NCBI GenBank assembly: GCA_028023455.1
Contig: JAQFVV010006271.1
Span: forward strand, 5,118,366-5,182,365
DNA from: Epiperipatus broadwayi
Taxonomy: Eukaryota > Onychophora > Udeonychophora > Euonychophora > Peripatidae
Length of the DNA stretch: 64,000 bases
Direction of reading: 5' to 3'
Each line of letters begins with the position of its first letter. Position 1 is the stretch's first letter. The notes beneath the pieces were generated by a model. That model did no database searches. It was given only the letters and a program-made list of their open reading frames with translations, and was not told the DNA's origin. Positions 1 to 11,636 of the stretch are shown here, one piece after another. The position numbers and the translations under genes were made by a program.

Positions 1-1393
1 AGAAAATAATTGTAATTATAAAATTGAAAAATGTAAACTAGTACAAAAAATTCCAGATAGATTGGTACAAGATAAAGAATGAAAAGGAATGAGGCAATTA
101 GTAACATTCGATAGAACGATAGCAGAGATATAAGCAGAGCTGATTTAGAAGTAACTGGTTGTGTTTTCTTTTGCTGGCTAAAACTTAACAAAAAAAAATA
201 ATAGAAGGGAAGAAACCGTCTAGAGAATAGCGAGGACGTATTATTCAAATGTTAACGAACTTAGTTGGGTACGCTAACATGGAGGGCTAGTGGCGAATAA
301 TGGGTGTTTGCTCGGTCTATCTCCGTCCAACCATTCGCTCACTACCTATAAGATCTAAAATGCTGCCGATAAGAGACCACCGTTATGGAACCAGATCTGC
401 CTGAAGATTCATAATAGGATATTTAAAGAGATGAATACATACTGAAATTCGGAATTAGAAAGAAATCAAACCCACGCCAAAAGATTATAAACTCTCACTC
501 CACTAACTGGGACGTCAGAAAAGCGAGCAACCATCTCTGCAAAAGAAGGGAAAATTTTCTCACTCGATGGTTGATCCTTCATTGAGGACTTCATACCTAG
601 GTAACTATTATTAATACATGCATGTCAGAATTAATTTGTGAACAAAGAAATCAGTCAGAAACTAAAACTATTAAAATTTGCACAATACTTCGGACAAATA
701 TAATTAAAGGAACTTATGATTTTACTATAATGATGTATAAGAAAGTAACAATTGGGTTACGCTATTTTATTTAAGGTTTAATTTGAATTATATTCCTTAC
801 TATTTTATTTATGTGTATATTATGTTGGTGTGTGATAGGTTTGTGTGTGTTTTATGATTTTATTATGTCATTAGAAATAACGAATTGCAAAATTAAAGGT
901 TTATTTATAAAAGGAAGTAAATAGTCATTTGCGTTTTTCTTTTCTTTACCAAGCGAATAAATATTTAGAGTGAATTAAATCTAGGTCATTCGAGCTAACA
1001 AGTTTATTAAGTGAGAAGTAATAATAATAAAGCAATCGAAATGGATAAATAAGTTCTTTCGTATCGTAAATAAAGTGAAAGAAGGAAGGGCTATAATTGA
1101 TATTCCTGCTGTACCATGATAATTCCGGGAATAAATTTATAAATATTCCAAGCACTGGGCAGAACAAATTATTCGATTCGAATAATTTGCCCAGCAGAGA
1201 AGAAGCGTTTAATTGGGAAATATAATGCTGGGATGATATTTTATATTATGTCAGTGTTCAATTAAGAATATATACTCAATTTTGGGGTGTATATTGGCTT
1301 CTTGCTTGTGGTAATCATCATCGGTGGTGAAACGGTCAATCACATAATTAAGTGTGGCTTGTGTATAACCGAACGGTGGTTGTATTACAATAT
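1..1393. other. unassigned AT-rich DNA
   Basis: No coding region, RNA gene or known mobile element is recognisable. Bases about 240-420 have higher sequence complexity and more G+C than their surroundings but no open frame of note. The 73-codon frame on the minus strand at 946-1167 has no recognisable motif and low-complexity composition, so I do not call it. Confidence 0.6.
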
Positions 1394-1893
1394 NNNNNNN
1401 NNNNNNNNNNNNNNNNNNNNNNNNNNNNNNNNNNNNNNNNNNNNNNNNNNNNNNNNNNNNNNNNNNNNNNNNNNNNNNNNNNNNNNNNNNNNNNNNNNNN
1501 NNNNNNNNNNNNNNNNNNNNNNNNNNNNNNNNNNNNNNNNNNNNNNNNNNNNNNNNNNNNNNNNNNNNNNNNNNNNNNNNNNNNNNNNNNNNNNNNNNNN
1601 NNNNNNNNNNNNNNNNNNNNNNNNNNNNNNNNNNNNNNNNNNNNNNNNNNNNNNNNNNNNNNNNNNNNNNNNNNNNNNNNNNNNNNNNNNNNNNNNNNNN
1701 NNNNNNNNNNNNNNNNNNNNNNNNNNNNNNNNNNNNNNNNNNNNNNNNNNNNNNNNNNNNNNNNNNNNNNNNNNNNNNNNNNNNNNNNNNNNNNNNNNNN
1801 NNNNNNNNNNNNNNNNNNNNNNNNNNNNNNNNNNNNNNNNNNNNNNNNNNNNNNNNNNNNNNNNNNNNNNNNNNNNNNNNNNNNNNNNNNNNN
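1394..1893. other. assembly gap of 500 N
   Basis: An unbroken run of exactly 500 N. A round number usually means a scaffolding placeholder rather than a measured length, so distances across it should not be trusted. Open frames crossing it are artefacts. Confidence 0.99.
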
Positions 1894-2039
1894 TAAAACT
1901 CATCATTAATTTGTTCAAAATAAATATGTATATTTTAAACTTAATCCAGTTGTTCGAATCTCCTTATTAATATTTATATTTATGTATACTCGTAACTTAA
2001 TATCTTGGGTGCACTCAATCTCTCATCATCATCATCACC

Positions 2040-2259
2040 AGTTGAGTCTCATGTAAAACATTGTAGCACCGTGCTGGGATATAATGAATTTATGTGGTAT
2101 TACAGCAGGCGTTGTTCATAATGTTATAGATTTGGGGAATAGGCAAATAGATTAGAATTTGTGTTTGCTCCTGACCTGTGTATCTCAGGCATGATTGGAT
2201 TCAGGGTACTTTTGCTTGGATTCTAAATCTTGTCGGATGGACATACATTTTCAACCGGT

Positions 2260-2262
<3 letters not shown>
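2040..2262 (+). repeat. SINE-like repeat X, copy 1, ending in (AT)n
   Basis: Aligned by eye with 47285-47519. Both contain gaataggcaaatag, then a ggtactt block about 70 bases later, and both enter an (AT)n tract 126 bases after the shared motif. Upstream, roughly 80 bases also align with moderate identity. This colinearity with a fixed 3' microsatellite tail is what a SINE or short non-autonomous retroelement looks like. No A or B box is clear, so the class is inferred. Confidence 0.45.

Positions 2263-2314
<52 letters not shown>
2263..2314. repeat. (AT)n then (AG)n microsatellite
   Basis: Pure AT dinucleotides from 2263 to about 2296 change directly to AG dinucleotides through 2314. It sits at the 3' end of the SINE-like repeat X. 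Confidence 0.95.
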
Positions 2315-2315
<1 letters not shown>

Positions 2316-2639
2316 TTTGCGTGATTTTAATTTTGTGAAAGAGCAAAAAGTTTTTACGTAAAATAATAAAAAAATAAAAAGCCATAAAAAAATTGCATTA
2401 AGTCCACCACACCTGTGGCTGAATCAAAACATAAAAATTGATAATCGCTTTACCCGAATTTTTCATTAATATCACTGGAGTAGCACTATTTCACACCTAG
2501 AAGAGGGTCTAAGTCACAATGGAAATCTAAACAAGAGCAGTTTGGTCAATTTGGTAAATCTTATAATTTAATGTAATATTTTAAAAGTTAATGGATTTCC
2601 AGGCAAAATAAATTATTTTCTAGTTAAGTACTTGTAGAA

Positions 2640-3965
2640 AAAAGTAGTCTTTATATTAAAACAAGATAGTCTTCTACTGATTTTATCAGTAACATCTTTA
2701 ATATAAAATAAAATTACCATATTAAAAGAGGAATTGTCAATGCTATCCTCTTTTTTCTTTTAGTATCAATGCCATGGAAAACCATACATATGAAGTTTTT
2801 ATTATAATCATTAGCAAGTAGAATATTTTTTGTAAGTTCTATTTTTTGAGTAAGATGTTCTTCATCAGATAAATTATAAGCTCTAGTCAAAAGATTTTCT
2901 GCTACAGAAAATATTTGAGCAGGATGATGATGAGAATTAAAATTAAGATATCTGTTTGTATGGATGGATTTTCTGTAAACTGATATTGATAATGCTTCAT
3001 CACATTTTCTTGTAATTAAAATATCTAGAAAAGAAAGTGATCTGTTATTGTCAACTTCCATAGTAAATTTAATATTTGTATGCCAATTATTTATAAAAAG
3101 AAAAAAAAATTTAAGGCATCAATGCCATGAGGCAATATAACAAATGTATCATCCACATATCTAAGCGAAACAGAAGGTTTTTAGTAGCTGCATATAATAC
3201 TTGACTTTCAAAATTATCCATGAAAAGTTCAGCAATTACAGGTGACAGTGGAGATCCCATAGAACGTCCTTTAATTTGTTTAAACTTTTGAGAATTATAA
3301 ACAAAAATGGATTTTTAAGGCAATACTTCACTAATGGAATAAAAAAATCAGGTAAATCATTGTATTGTGCTATTATACATAATGCTTCTTTAACATGAAT
3401 ATTAGTAAACATACAATAAACATCAAAACTAACCTATAAATCAGCTCCAGTTAGTTTTAAGTTTTTAATTATAAAAATAAAATGACTTGAATTTTTAATG
3501 TTGATCGAATTTTGTCTGACAATGGTTATGAGCATCGAGCCAAAGCATGTGTGGGAGACCATAGCACACACAACAGATCACAATGATATCTCAGGTTTAT
3601 GAATTTTAGGCAAACCATAAAATTTAGGATATAATGAAGAATCTTCTCTTGGAGAAATTTTAATTTTCATGTCTTCATCTATACCAGAATGTTTGATTAA
3701 ACATTTTGGCTTTTTCCCTAAATAAAGTTAGAGGATCTGTAATAATCTTTTTATAAGTTCCATCATTTAATACATCTACAATTTATTATTATAATCAAAA
3801 CGATTAAGTACAGTCAAATTAACTTTATCTGCTGGAATAACAACAATAGAATCATCTTTTTAAAATTTTTTAAGTGCAATAAATTTTCCTTTAGATAAAT
3901 ATTTTTTGGTGGTTTCATATTTTTTAAGACATCACAAACTTCAAATTTAATAAGATCAGCTGTGT
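2640..3965 (-). mobile_element. PLE-1: Penelope-like retroelement, RT region, decayed
   Basis: Reading the minus strand from 3965 down, broken frames give the usual order of a PLE reverse transcriptase: an upstream VVIPADK-type block, DGTYKK, LYPKFYGLPKIHKPE (near 3600-3650), VSFDV (near 3430), GSPLSPVIAELFMDNF (near 3210-3260), RYVDDTFV (YVDD codons at 3149-3160), then SLSFLDILITRK and the SHHHPAQ region. Several frameshifts and stops separate these blocks, for example a stop just before VSFDV. About 60 bases near 3530-3590 do not read as PLE. The 3' end stops near 2640, before the GIY-YIG endonuclease. The 5' side abuts (TA)n at 3970. Confidence 0.85.
2714..3061 (-). pseudogene. PLE-1 reverse transcriptase, C-terminal part
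   Basis: An open stretch of 115 codons covering the end of the PLE RT and the start of the linker. It has SLSFLDILITRK (post-catalytic block), NRYLNFNSHHHPAQ (the PLE thumb region, where other families carry S-N-H-P-L-S-H-K) and a charged stretch around KIELTKNIL. The same segment recurs at 9146-9487 on the opposite strand with high identity, and in worn form near 17520-17640. The catalytic YVDD lies just upstream in another frame, so this cannot be a functional protein alone. Confidence 0.85.
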
Positions 3966-3969
3966 GTAA

Positions 3970-4007
<38 letters not shown>

Positions 4008-4009
4008 TT

Positions 4010-4042
<33 letters not shown>
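3970..4042. repeat. (TA)n microsatellite, two blocks
   Basis: Two TA tracts (3970-4004 and about 4013-4042) separated by a short non-repeat spacer. They directly border the 5' end of PLE-1. Confidence 0.95.
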
Positions 4043-4045
<3 letters not shown>

Positions 4046-5418
4046 AACCATATATTTTAGTATAAAATATAATAATTGATGTAACTGGTATAAAAATTTC
4101 TCTGTCTTCTTTTGGTGATTTGATTGGCTTGATTTGCACTTTGAACAGATTACTCTCTTATATTCAAAATAATTTATTAGAGAGAATGGGTAATATTTTG
4201 CCTTACTTGTTGTCTATATTATTTTAATAAATTTATATCGCTTCTTTCCATATACTAATTCATATCAAAATGTTTAACTTTTTAAAAATTTTGACAACAC
4301 ATTAAATTTGGTAAAATATTATTAAAAATAATATTAATTTTTATTTGTTTAAAATGGTTTTAAAAATTATTTCTATTGAATTAAAAAAAAAACCATTTGT
4401 TCAACTAAATTTAATTATTAAAAATAAATACAGTAATTATGTATGCGTTTCAATGTAAAAAAAGAAAGGAGCGCGTATTAAAAAAAGATCGTCTGATAGT
4501 GTTGCTTTTTGGGGAGAAAGAAAAGAAAGTGGTAAAGGCAAATGGTGTAAATATGATAAGCTTATTTTAAAATAGTTAACAAGTAAACGGATTACCACAA
4601 AGTTTTCTATAAACGTAAAAATAACATAGTGGTATTTAATAATAAGATGAATTGCTAAATTTAAAAGTCTGTTCAAGTCGGCTAGCCAGGTGGATCAAAT
4701 CGCCAGTAATAATTTTCCAATATTACATTTGAAATATGTCGGAGCTTTCCAGTTTAAAAGCAGAATTAATTGCAAGATTTTGGTATGTTTTAAAATATTT
4801 ATTATTCTACAATTTGGAAAAATTAAATAAGTATTTTAATTACAGAAGTTTTATAAATATGAAAATTTGCTTTTTAAAAAAGAAGTTTAAATTAAAGTAA
4901 AATGTTAAAGTTATTAACATAGTTTAATATTTCCGTTTATGATTTTAATAAAAATATAGTATTGATTGATTTAACTTTGCAATGCCAGTAGTATATTTGC
5001 TAGTTAATTTGTTTACCATTTGGATAATAAAAACAGTCTTCAAATAATTAATCAAAGCTATTTTCTAATTTTATCGTCAGTTTGGAATGATTAAATTAAT
5101 TGCTATAATTAGTATTCCTAGATTTAAGCGTGGATAAATAAATATTAGCATGGATGTGATAAACTTGGAACAGTTTTAATTGAGAAATGTAGAAATAAAT
5201 AACTTATGAAAAAACATTTTCATTTAAACTCTGCGTGTCATGTTTTGGAATTGTTTCATGTTTATGGAGCCACGTAAAATCGTTAATCTAATAGTGCTTA
5301 TAATAACTAATACAAATGGATAAAATTACATGTATGGAATTCAACTATAATTGTAGCTATTACTTCATATATTTATTGTTTGACACATCGTACATGGATT
5401 TCACGGATCATATTTGTA

Positions 5419-5535
5419 GTTATAAAATGCTATACAATTTAATTTGTGATACACACACCTGCTAGAATTCATGTATTGAACTATAAAATGCTATACATTT
5501 AATTTATATCCCACACACACCTGTTAGATTTTATG
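5419..5535. repeat. degenerate tandem repeat, about 75-bp period
   Basis: Two copies of a block beginning ataaaatgctataca and continuing through an ACACAC tract and a ctgttaga/ctgctaga block. Copy spacing is about 75 bases. Non-coding. Confidence 0.6.
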
Positions 5536-5976
5536 TATCTGATGAATAATGCATTACTTTAATTTTATCGTTATATGGATTTGCATGTGAAGGTCATAAA
5601 TTATATTTTATTACGTTTAAATTAATAAGGGTTGAATAAAATACTTCTTCAAGAGAATAGCGCTTGCGAAAGGGCTTGAAAAGTACTAAATGAATTTATG
5701 AGATGTATCAATTTTTCATGAGGTATTTTGTGAGTCTTTCCAGATTTCTATCCCTATACCAATATTACTTATATTATATTACATATGTTTTATCTTAAGC
5801 AAGATAAGTTATTACATTAGTTGTCCTGATTAGCGTAGCATTTTATTATGCAAGAACCCACATTTGCTAAAGTGTTAGTGTTTTTTGAATGGTCAGAATA
5901 ACTGAGGAGGATGATTTTGCACTTTAATGTGAAGTAAATAGTAATGTTGTTTTATAATGTTAAAAGGCATTAATCT

Positions 5977-6165
5977 GTGCCGGTGGTTAATCCGCAGATT
6001 ACTTAATTGCCATTTTTTTTTGTATTTTACACATATTCCTGTGCTGGTGGTTAATCCGCGGAATTGTGTAATTATACTTATTACTTTATGATGGTGTATA
6101 AATCCACAAAGCGTTTAGTGTTATTTAATTCCTATGTGTAGATGAATGCATCCACAGGAATATGG
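5977..6165. repeat. degenerate tandem repeat with ggtggttaatccgc core
   Basis: The core ggtggttaatccgc occurs at about 5980 and again about 65 bases later. Two weaker versions (gatggtgtataaatccac and gtagatgaatgcatccac) follow at shorter spacing. No protein is encoded. Confidence 0.5.
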
Positions 6166-7179
6166 TTTTACTTCATAGATATAAGTTGGGCAAAGTATTT
6201 TAGTTATTCTGCTAAATCATCTTCTTCCATTTGTAAGTATAATTTATAAGTTAGATTATTAAATTGTAGCAGGACATTCTATTCAAGTTACCTCATAATA
6301 ATTAACTGTTGGTTAATTATTATTTACCTGAATGTAAGTTTAAATTTTCACTTTATTTAATGATTGCATCATAGCTAAATCCTACAGATATAATATTATT
6401 TATTATATTATTATAAGTTTACGGTATAGATTTATTGAATCTGGAAATGAGATTAGATGTTTCATGAGTTGATGTTGAATTTAGTATAATTTCCTCAATA
6501 CATTCATTATATCAAATTGAAATATAAGGTATGATTAGGTTTTTAAAAACTGTACCTATGATATGTTATTGAAGAAAGTCGATGGAATTATAATTTATTT
6601 ATTTTATTTGTTTATTTATGTCTTTAATTATAACATTAGAATTAATTACTTATTATTCATAAATTTGTAAATAAACGTTGATTTATAATTAAACTTACTG
6701 TGCCGTTGCTATTTGTCATTCGTAAAATCAGAAATCATAAACCTTGGATAGAGCATACATTGAAGTACATACTATCGTCAACATGATATAAGAGTTTAGT
6801 GATATTTTTGAGAAAACATTTAGATGCTTTTCGTCTTTGGTAGTTTATGATGTGTAAGGTACAATAAAATCCCATTTACCTTTTTCATCATTTTAGCTTT
6901 GCGTAGTTGATTCTAGTATACAATATAAATTGATTATTAAACCTGTAAACAGATTTACCAGATAATGACATGATTGAATATATTTACTTAACGTTTTAAA
7001 ATTGTCATTTGTCAGTATAATAAGAGTCTCAGTGATATAGTAAACTATAAAAAAAGAACCCAAGTATTTATGTTTGTTTATTGCAAAGCTTTACCTGGAC
7101 TAGCATTTGTATTAAAAATCATATAGATGGTTTAAAATTTCATAATCTTATGTAGTTCCACAAATTATGCCATCTTGTA

Positions 7180-7550
7180 CATGGTCGGCCATCGGGTCTC
7201 ATATAATGAAAATCGCAAATTAAGGTTTGAAAAATAATAACATTACATACTTATAATTTGTTTAATGTATTTTATCATACTACTATGATAGGTCTTCGCG
7301 GTACACCCTGGCTGCGATCAAATTAAATCATAAAAAGTTTGTTATATTATTGGTTTGGTCTGTGGTAAGTTGCTCCAGATGTTGGTTGTGGTCTTTGGTG
7401 CATAATATAGATGGCATGATATGCTTTTGGTTACAGCTCTTAATAGCTGACAATGTGCAGCGGGAATTGATCGGTGATCGAGGTTACAATTCTTAGCGCA
7501 CTTATGTTTTGGTGATATTATGTATTTGGGACAACAATCGAACGGTTACA
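7180..7550 (+). repeat. possible SINE-like repeat ending in (AT)n
   Basis: A stretch of higher complexity (for example cggccatcgggtctc near 7185) that ends in cggttacaat directly before an (AT)n tract, like the 3' ends of repeat X. I could not align its body convincingly to another copy, so this is only a resemblance of ends. Confidence 0.25.
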
Positions 7551-7575
7551 ATATATATATATATATATATATATA

Positions 7576-7611
<36 letters not shown>
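7551..7611. repeat. (AT)n microsatellite
   Basis: About 60 bases of AT with a single C interruption. It cuts the N-terminal PLE fragment that follows. Confidence 0.95.
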
Positions 7612-7614
<3 letters not shown>

Positions 7615-8337
7615 AAGACTCTATATTGCATATAATATTTTCAACTGGAACAGGTTTAGGAGACAGTGTATAATTAAAACCATTCTCAAACAGAGAAATT
7701 TCATCAGAAGAAAGTTGACGATGGGATCACTCACAGTATTTTTAGTAAATTGTTTTTCCTTTTGCGTGTTAGCGCATTTTATATATTTTGATTCATAATT
7801 AGCCACAAAGTATAAACTATTTGCTTATTAATAAGGCAAATTTCTTTTTTTGTTTAAAAATTTTAAATTCTAAATCTTTAATAGATCGAAAATAAACAAT
7901 TTTATCAAAAATAGACAAAAAAACAGGATGGATAATATTGCTTAATGTTATATGTTTTCTCAGTAAAAAACAATCAATATAGTTTAATTTCTTCCTAATA
8001 TCTTGAATAAAAGAAATCAAAATTTCTTATTTACCACCTGTAGAATGTTTTTTTATTTTAAAAGAGTTGGAATGAAGTTTTAATCTGCAGGATTTTGGAA
8101 TTACTTCATTATCTCTACAACAAATTGGAAATGTAAGATTGCACAACAATTTTTCTTTCTTCAAAAAGATTTCTCGAAAGCTCTTAAACGATAAAACATT
8201 TTCTCCCCATAAAAATTAAAACGATTATATTTAATGTCTTCACCAGTTGTATGATGCAGACAAATGACTTTTTGGGCAAAACTGTGTGTTATTTTCTATT
8301 ATATACCAATATTTTGGCAAACTACCATCAGCCATTG

Positions 8338-8646
8338 TCAAGGTAAACTCTTAAAAAAATTGTTTGATCTCAAACTGTAACATGACTGAGTGCGAGATGA
8401 AGCATGAGAATCAGTTTGAAATAGTTTAGTATTTAGAATATGAGGTTCATCAAAATGTATGTTTCTCTTAGTTTTACCACGTATTAATTTAAAGTCAATA
8501 TTAGAAGACATAGATAAAATGAGAGGTTTCCATATGGGTGGAATAAGTTGTGCTTCATCAGCCCTATTTAAATCAGTAGGTCTCTTTAATATTTCAATTG
8601 ACTCTCCCATGGTTCTCAAATCATATCTCTCCAAACTAGCAAGCAT
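8338..8646 (-). pseudogene. PLE-2 C-terminal tail
   Basis: A 102-codon fragment with LASLERYDLRTMGESIEILK, then ADEAQ and IPPIWKPLI. The matching segment appears on the other strand at 9732-9947, about 80% identical by eye, which shows that it was once coding. The upstream domain is in another frame. The plus-strand frame over this region is an antisense shadow. Confidence 0.7.
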
Positions 8647-8680
8647 TTTGCATTGTCAATGTCAGGTTTGTGACTAATTT

Positions 8681-8959
8681 TTAAAAAATGGGAAGTAAAA
8701 AGTGATGTGTTACTTTTTGATTAAAAGCATTTTTATGTTCCTTAATTCTGACATTTATTTGTCTATTAGACTGAACTACATAACTTCTTGAGCACTGAAA
8801 ACATGAAATTTCATAAACTTCTTGATGTTCCAAAAATATTCCGTCTTTAGGTTTATGTAAAAAATCACCATTTTTTTGCCAGTAGAAAAGAGTAGTCTTT
8901 ATATTAAAACAAGATAGTCTTCTACTGATTTTATCATTAACCCCTTTAATATAAGGCAA
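8681..8959 (-). pseudogene. PLE-2 GIY-YIG endonuclease segment
   Basis: A 92-codon stretch opening with the PLE linker (MPYIKGVNDKISRRLSCF) and containing VYEISCFQCSRSYVVQSN followed by NVRIKEHKN. In PLEs the GIY-YIG domain nicks target DNA for reverse transcription. Here the YEI, CxxC, SY-VVQ, Arg (RIKEH) and His positions can be followed, but the usual YIG glycine reads valine. The frame runs into a stop near 8681 and the C-terminal tail continues in another frame at 8338-8646. Confidence 0.75.
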
Positions 8960-9078
8960 AATTACTCTATTAAAAGAGGAATTGTCAATTCTATCCTCTT
9001 TTTTTTAGTATCAATTCTATGTAAAGCCTTACATATGATGTTTTTATTACAATCATTAGTTAAGTAGAATATTTTTTT

Positions 9079-10082
9079 TGATGCCTTAAATTCTTTTTTT
9101 GTTTTTATAAATAATTGGCATCCAAATATTAAATTTACTACGGAAGTGGAAAATAACAGATCACTTTCTTTTCTAGATGTTTTAATTACAAGAAAATGTG
9201 ATGAAGCATTATCAATATCAGTTTACAGAAAATCCACACATACAAACAGATATCTTAATTTTAATTCTCATCATCATCCTGCTCAAATATTTTCTGTAGC
9301 AAAAAATCTTTTGACTAGAGCTTATAATTTATCCGATAAAGAACATCTTACTCAAGAAATAGAACTTACAAAAAATATTGTAATTGCTAATGATTATAAT
9401 AAAAACATAATATGTAAGGCTTTACATAGCATTGATACTAAAAGGAAAAAGAGGATAGAATTGACAATTCCTCTTTTAATGGAGTAATTTTACCTTATAT
9501 TAAAGGGGTTACTGATAAAATCAGTAGAAAACTATCTTGTTTTAATATAAAGACTACTTTTTCTACTGGGCAAAAAATTGAATTTTTTACATAAACCTAA
9601 AGACAGAATATTTTTGGAACACGAAGGAGTTTATGAAATTCCATGTTTTCAGTGCTCAAGAAAGTAATATATCAGTTTTTATTTCCCATTTTTAAAAAAA
9701 TGGTCACAAACCTGACTTTGAGAATGCAAAAATGCTTGCTAATTTGGAGAAATATGATTTGAGATCCATGAGAGAGTCAATTAAAATATTAAAGATACCT
9801 ATTGGTTTAAATAGGGCTGATGAAGCACAACATATTCCACCCATATGGAAACCTCTCATTTTATCTATATCTTCTAATATTGACATTAAATTAATAGGTG
9901 GTAAAAGTAAAAAAAATATATACATTTTGATAAACCTCATATTCTGAACACTAAACTATTTCAAACAGATTCTCATGCTTCATATTTTCTTTCCAGAGTT
10001 TATCTTGACAATGGTGGATGCTAGTTCGTTGAAATATTGGTATATAATAGAAAATAACTCACGGTTTTGCTCAAAAAGTCAT
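9079..10082 (+). mobile_element. PLE-3: inverted partner of PLE-2
   Basis: Plus-strand PLE sequence running from the RT end (a GIDALN block near 9080, NNRSLSFLDVLITRK at 9150) through the SHHHPAQ thumb, linker and C-terminal tail (9732-9947). The GIY-YIG region is internally deleted: after a CFQCSRK block near 9650 the sequence jumps past the catalytic tyrosine, arginine and histidine region to the part preceding the tail. It meets PLE-2 head-to-head in a T-run near 9073-9081. It ends at a (CT)n(AT)n tract. Confidence 0.8.
9146..9487 (+). pseudogene. PLE-3 RT C-terminal part
   Basis: A 113-codon open stretch, closely matching 2714-3061 on the minus strand and the equivalent part of PLE-2. 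It covers the SLSFLDVLITRK block, the NSHHHPAQ thumb and a lysine-rich linker ending KRIELTIPLL. No catalytic motif lies within it. Confidence 0.8.
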
Positions 10083-10096
10083 CTCTCTCTCTCTCT

Positions 10097-10169
<73 letters not shown>
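10083..10169. repeat. (CT)n then (AT)n microsatellite
   Basis: A short CT tract (about 10083-10098) followed by about 70 bases of AT. It separates PLE-3 from repeat R10. Long Tyr-Ile frames over it are artefacts. Confidence 0.95.
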
Positions 10170-10171
<2 letters not shown>

Positions 10172-11558
10172 AATGGAATATAATATGCCGTTACATTATT
10201 TTAAAATTAAAATAAAAAGATCATAAATAAAAATTGATTTATTAAAAAGAAAAAAACTTAACTTAAAAACTGAAATTTAAAAACTGTTTAACGTATATAT
10301 AGATCGCATGATGGACAACTTTAAAAACTATTTTAAAAAAATAAAAATATTTGAAAGTAATTTTTTTGTAAAAAAGTAAAGATATAAAGATTTGATATTT
10401 TTGAAAATAGAAATAATGTTGATTTCTATAATCTTAGAAAATGGAAATGATTGCTTTATTAATTAAATGATTGTTCTAAAGCACACTAGCCCTTGGGGCA
10501 CTCAAATAATTAAATGGTCAGATAAAAGAATAAAAAGAAATTAAATAACCAATGCAAGCACGAAAACCACAGCATGGGCCATAAATGAAACACGAGGATT
10601 AGTGACGTCTTGCTCGTTGAATCCGAAGATTTGCTGATAAGAGGCTAATAAAAATATAAACACCAAAGGATTATAATTGTTATCTTAGTTAGAGCTGACT
10701 ATGAATATATTGTTATAACTAGCTATATTGCAGATTTTCATGATGTGGAAGTCTGCAATAAATTTAATTTTCTGGACAATGAGCTGAGGCCTCTGGATGA
10801 CAGTTCTGGCCAAATGCATGGCAAGTAGTGGTTTTGTTTCAAAGAAGGACAAAATCTACAAAAGTGATCATGAAGATGGACTTCTAAATCTGCTCAATCC
10901 ATAAAGTATGAACTCTTGTGTCTATCTAATAAGAACTTTTCTAAAGTTGCAAATAATAGCTGAAAATAAGAACAATTATCTGGCCTAAAATCAATTATTA
11001 GTAATTTTTTTATGCATTTGTTTAAGCAATCATTTCCATTTCTCTTTTTTGTGTTATGTGTAAATTAAAATGTATCAAATTAAAGTTGGGTATGGATAGC
11101 TGCATGGATAAAAATTAATAACTATGTTTAAATTTGTTTATGTTTATTTTAAGGGGTTAATTTCAGGCTATTTGTTTCGTAGTTAGGACAATGCTTGTGG
11201 AGGGATATATGGGTGTTTATATCAATGTAATGTGAAGTGTGTTTAGCATACAGGGCAACATTCCCAAGTGAATGCATGACCCCAAAGAGGCAGTCATATC
11301 ATTGAAATGGTCACAGATGTATTTCCTGTGCCATTAACCCCTTCTAGCTCTATGGACAAGGATTTATAAGTCGGCAGAAAGACCGCTCTCCCCCATATGT
11401 AGCACTCTTTAATTAATTTATATACATGATTTCTTAGTCAGACAGATGCACATTTCTTTACTGGACAAGGACCATGTCCTTCAAATAATATCATGCTGTC
11501 AGATGCACATTCCTGTTGACATGATTTTATGCTAGCATCTTCATATTGCATTGGTTGC

Positions 11559-11636
<78 letters not shown>

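Larger units (their letters stand above)
4043..7150. other. AT-rich DNA without genes
   Basis: No coding region or element recognised. The 79-codon frame at 4437-4676 (minus) has no homologue I know and ordinary AT-rich composition. Two short degenerate tandem repeats lie inside and are listed separately. Confidence 0.55.
7612..9078 (-). mobile_element. PLE-2: C-terminal end of one PLE copy followed by the N-terminus of the next
   Basis: On the minus strand, 9078 down to about 8200 reads as the end of a PLE polyprotein: the post-thumb linker, a GIY-YIG endonuclease (near 8690-8840) and a C-terminal tail ending in an HTTGED block. From about 8180 down to 7612 the order restarts with PLE N-terminal features: NEVIPKSCRLKLHSN, a basic helical segment including IRKKLNYID, and the DEISLFENGFNYTLSP block just before the RT would begin, where (AT)n intervenes. 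C-terminus followed by N-terminus in one orientation is the head-to-tail or pseudo-LTR arrangement known for PLEs. Frames are broken repeatedly. Confidence 0.75.

Noticed and set aside
1287-1970. Long frames across the gap
   Set aside because: The frames are open only because N bases are not read as stops.
8459-8677. Plus-strand frame and its counterpart at 9704-9940 on the minus strand
   Set aside because: Antisense shadows of the PLE C-terminal tail; their mutual similarity comes from the inverted PLE copies.
9975-10226. Open frame with a long Tyr-Ile run
   Set aside because: Produced by the (AT)n tract; its N-terminal part is a worn PLE-3 tail. The same applies to Tyr-Ile frames at 11561-11812, 13081-13318, 34804-34992, 45242-45491 and 52697-52882.
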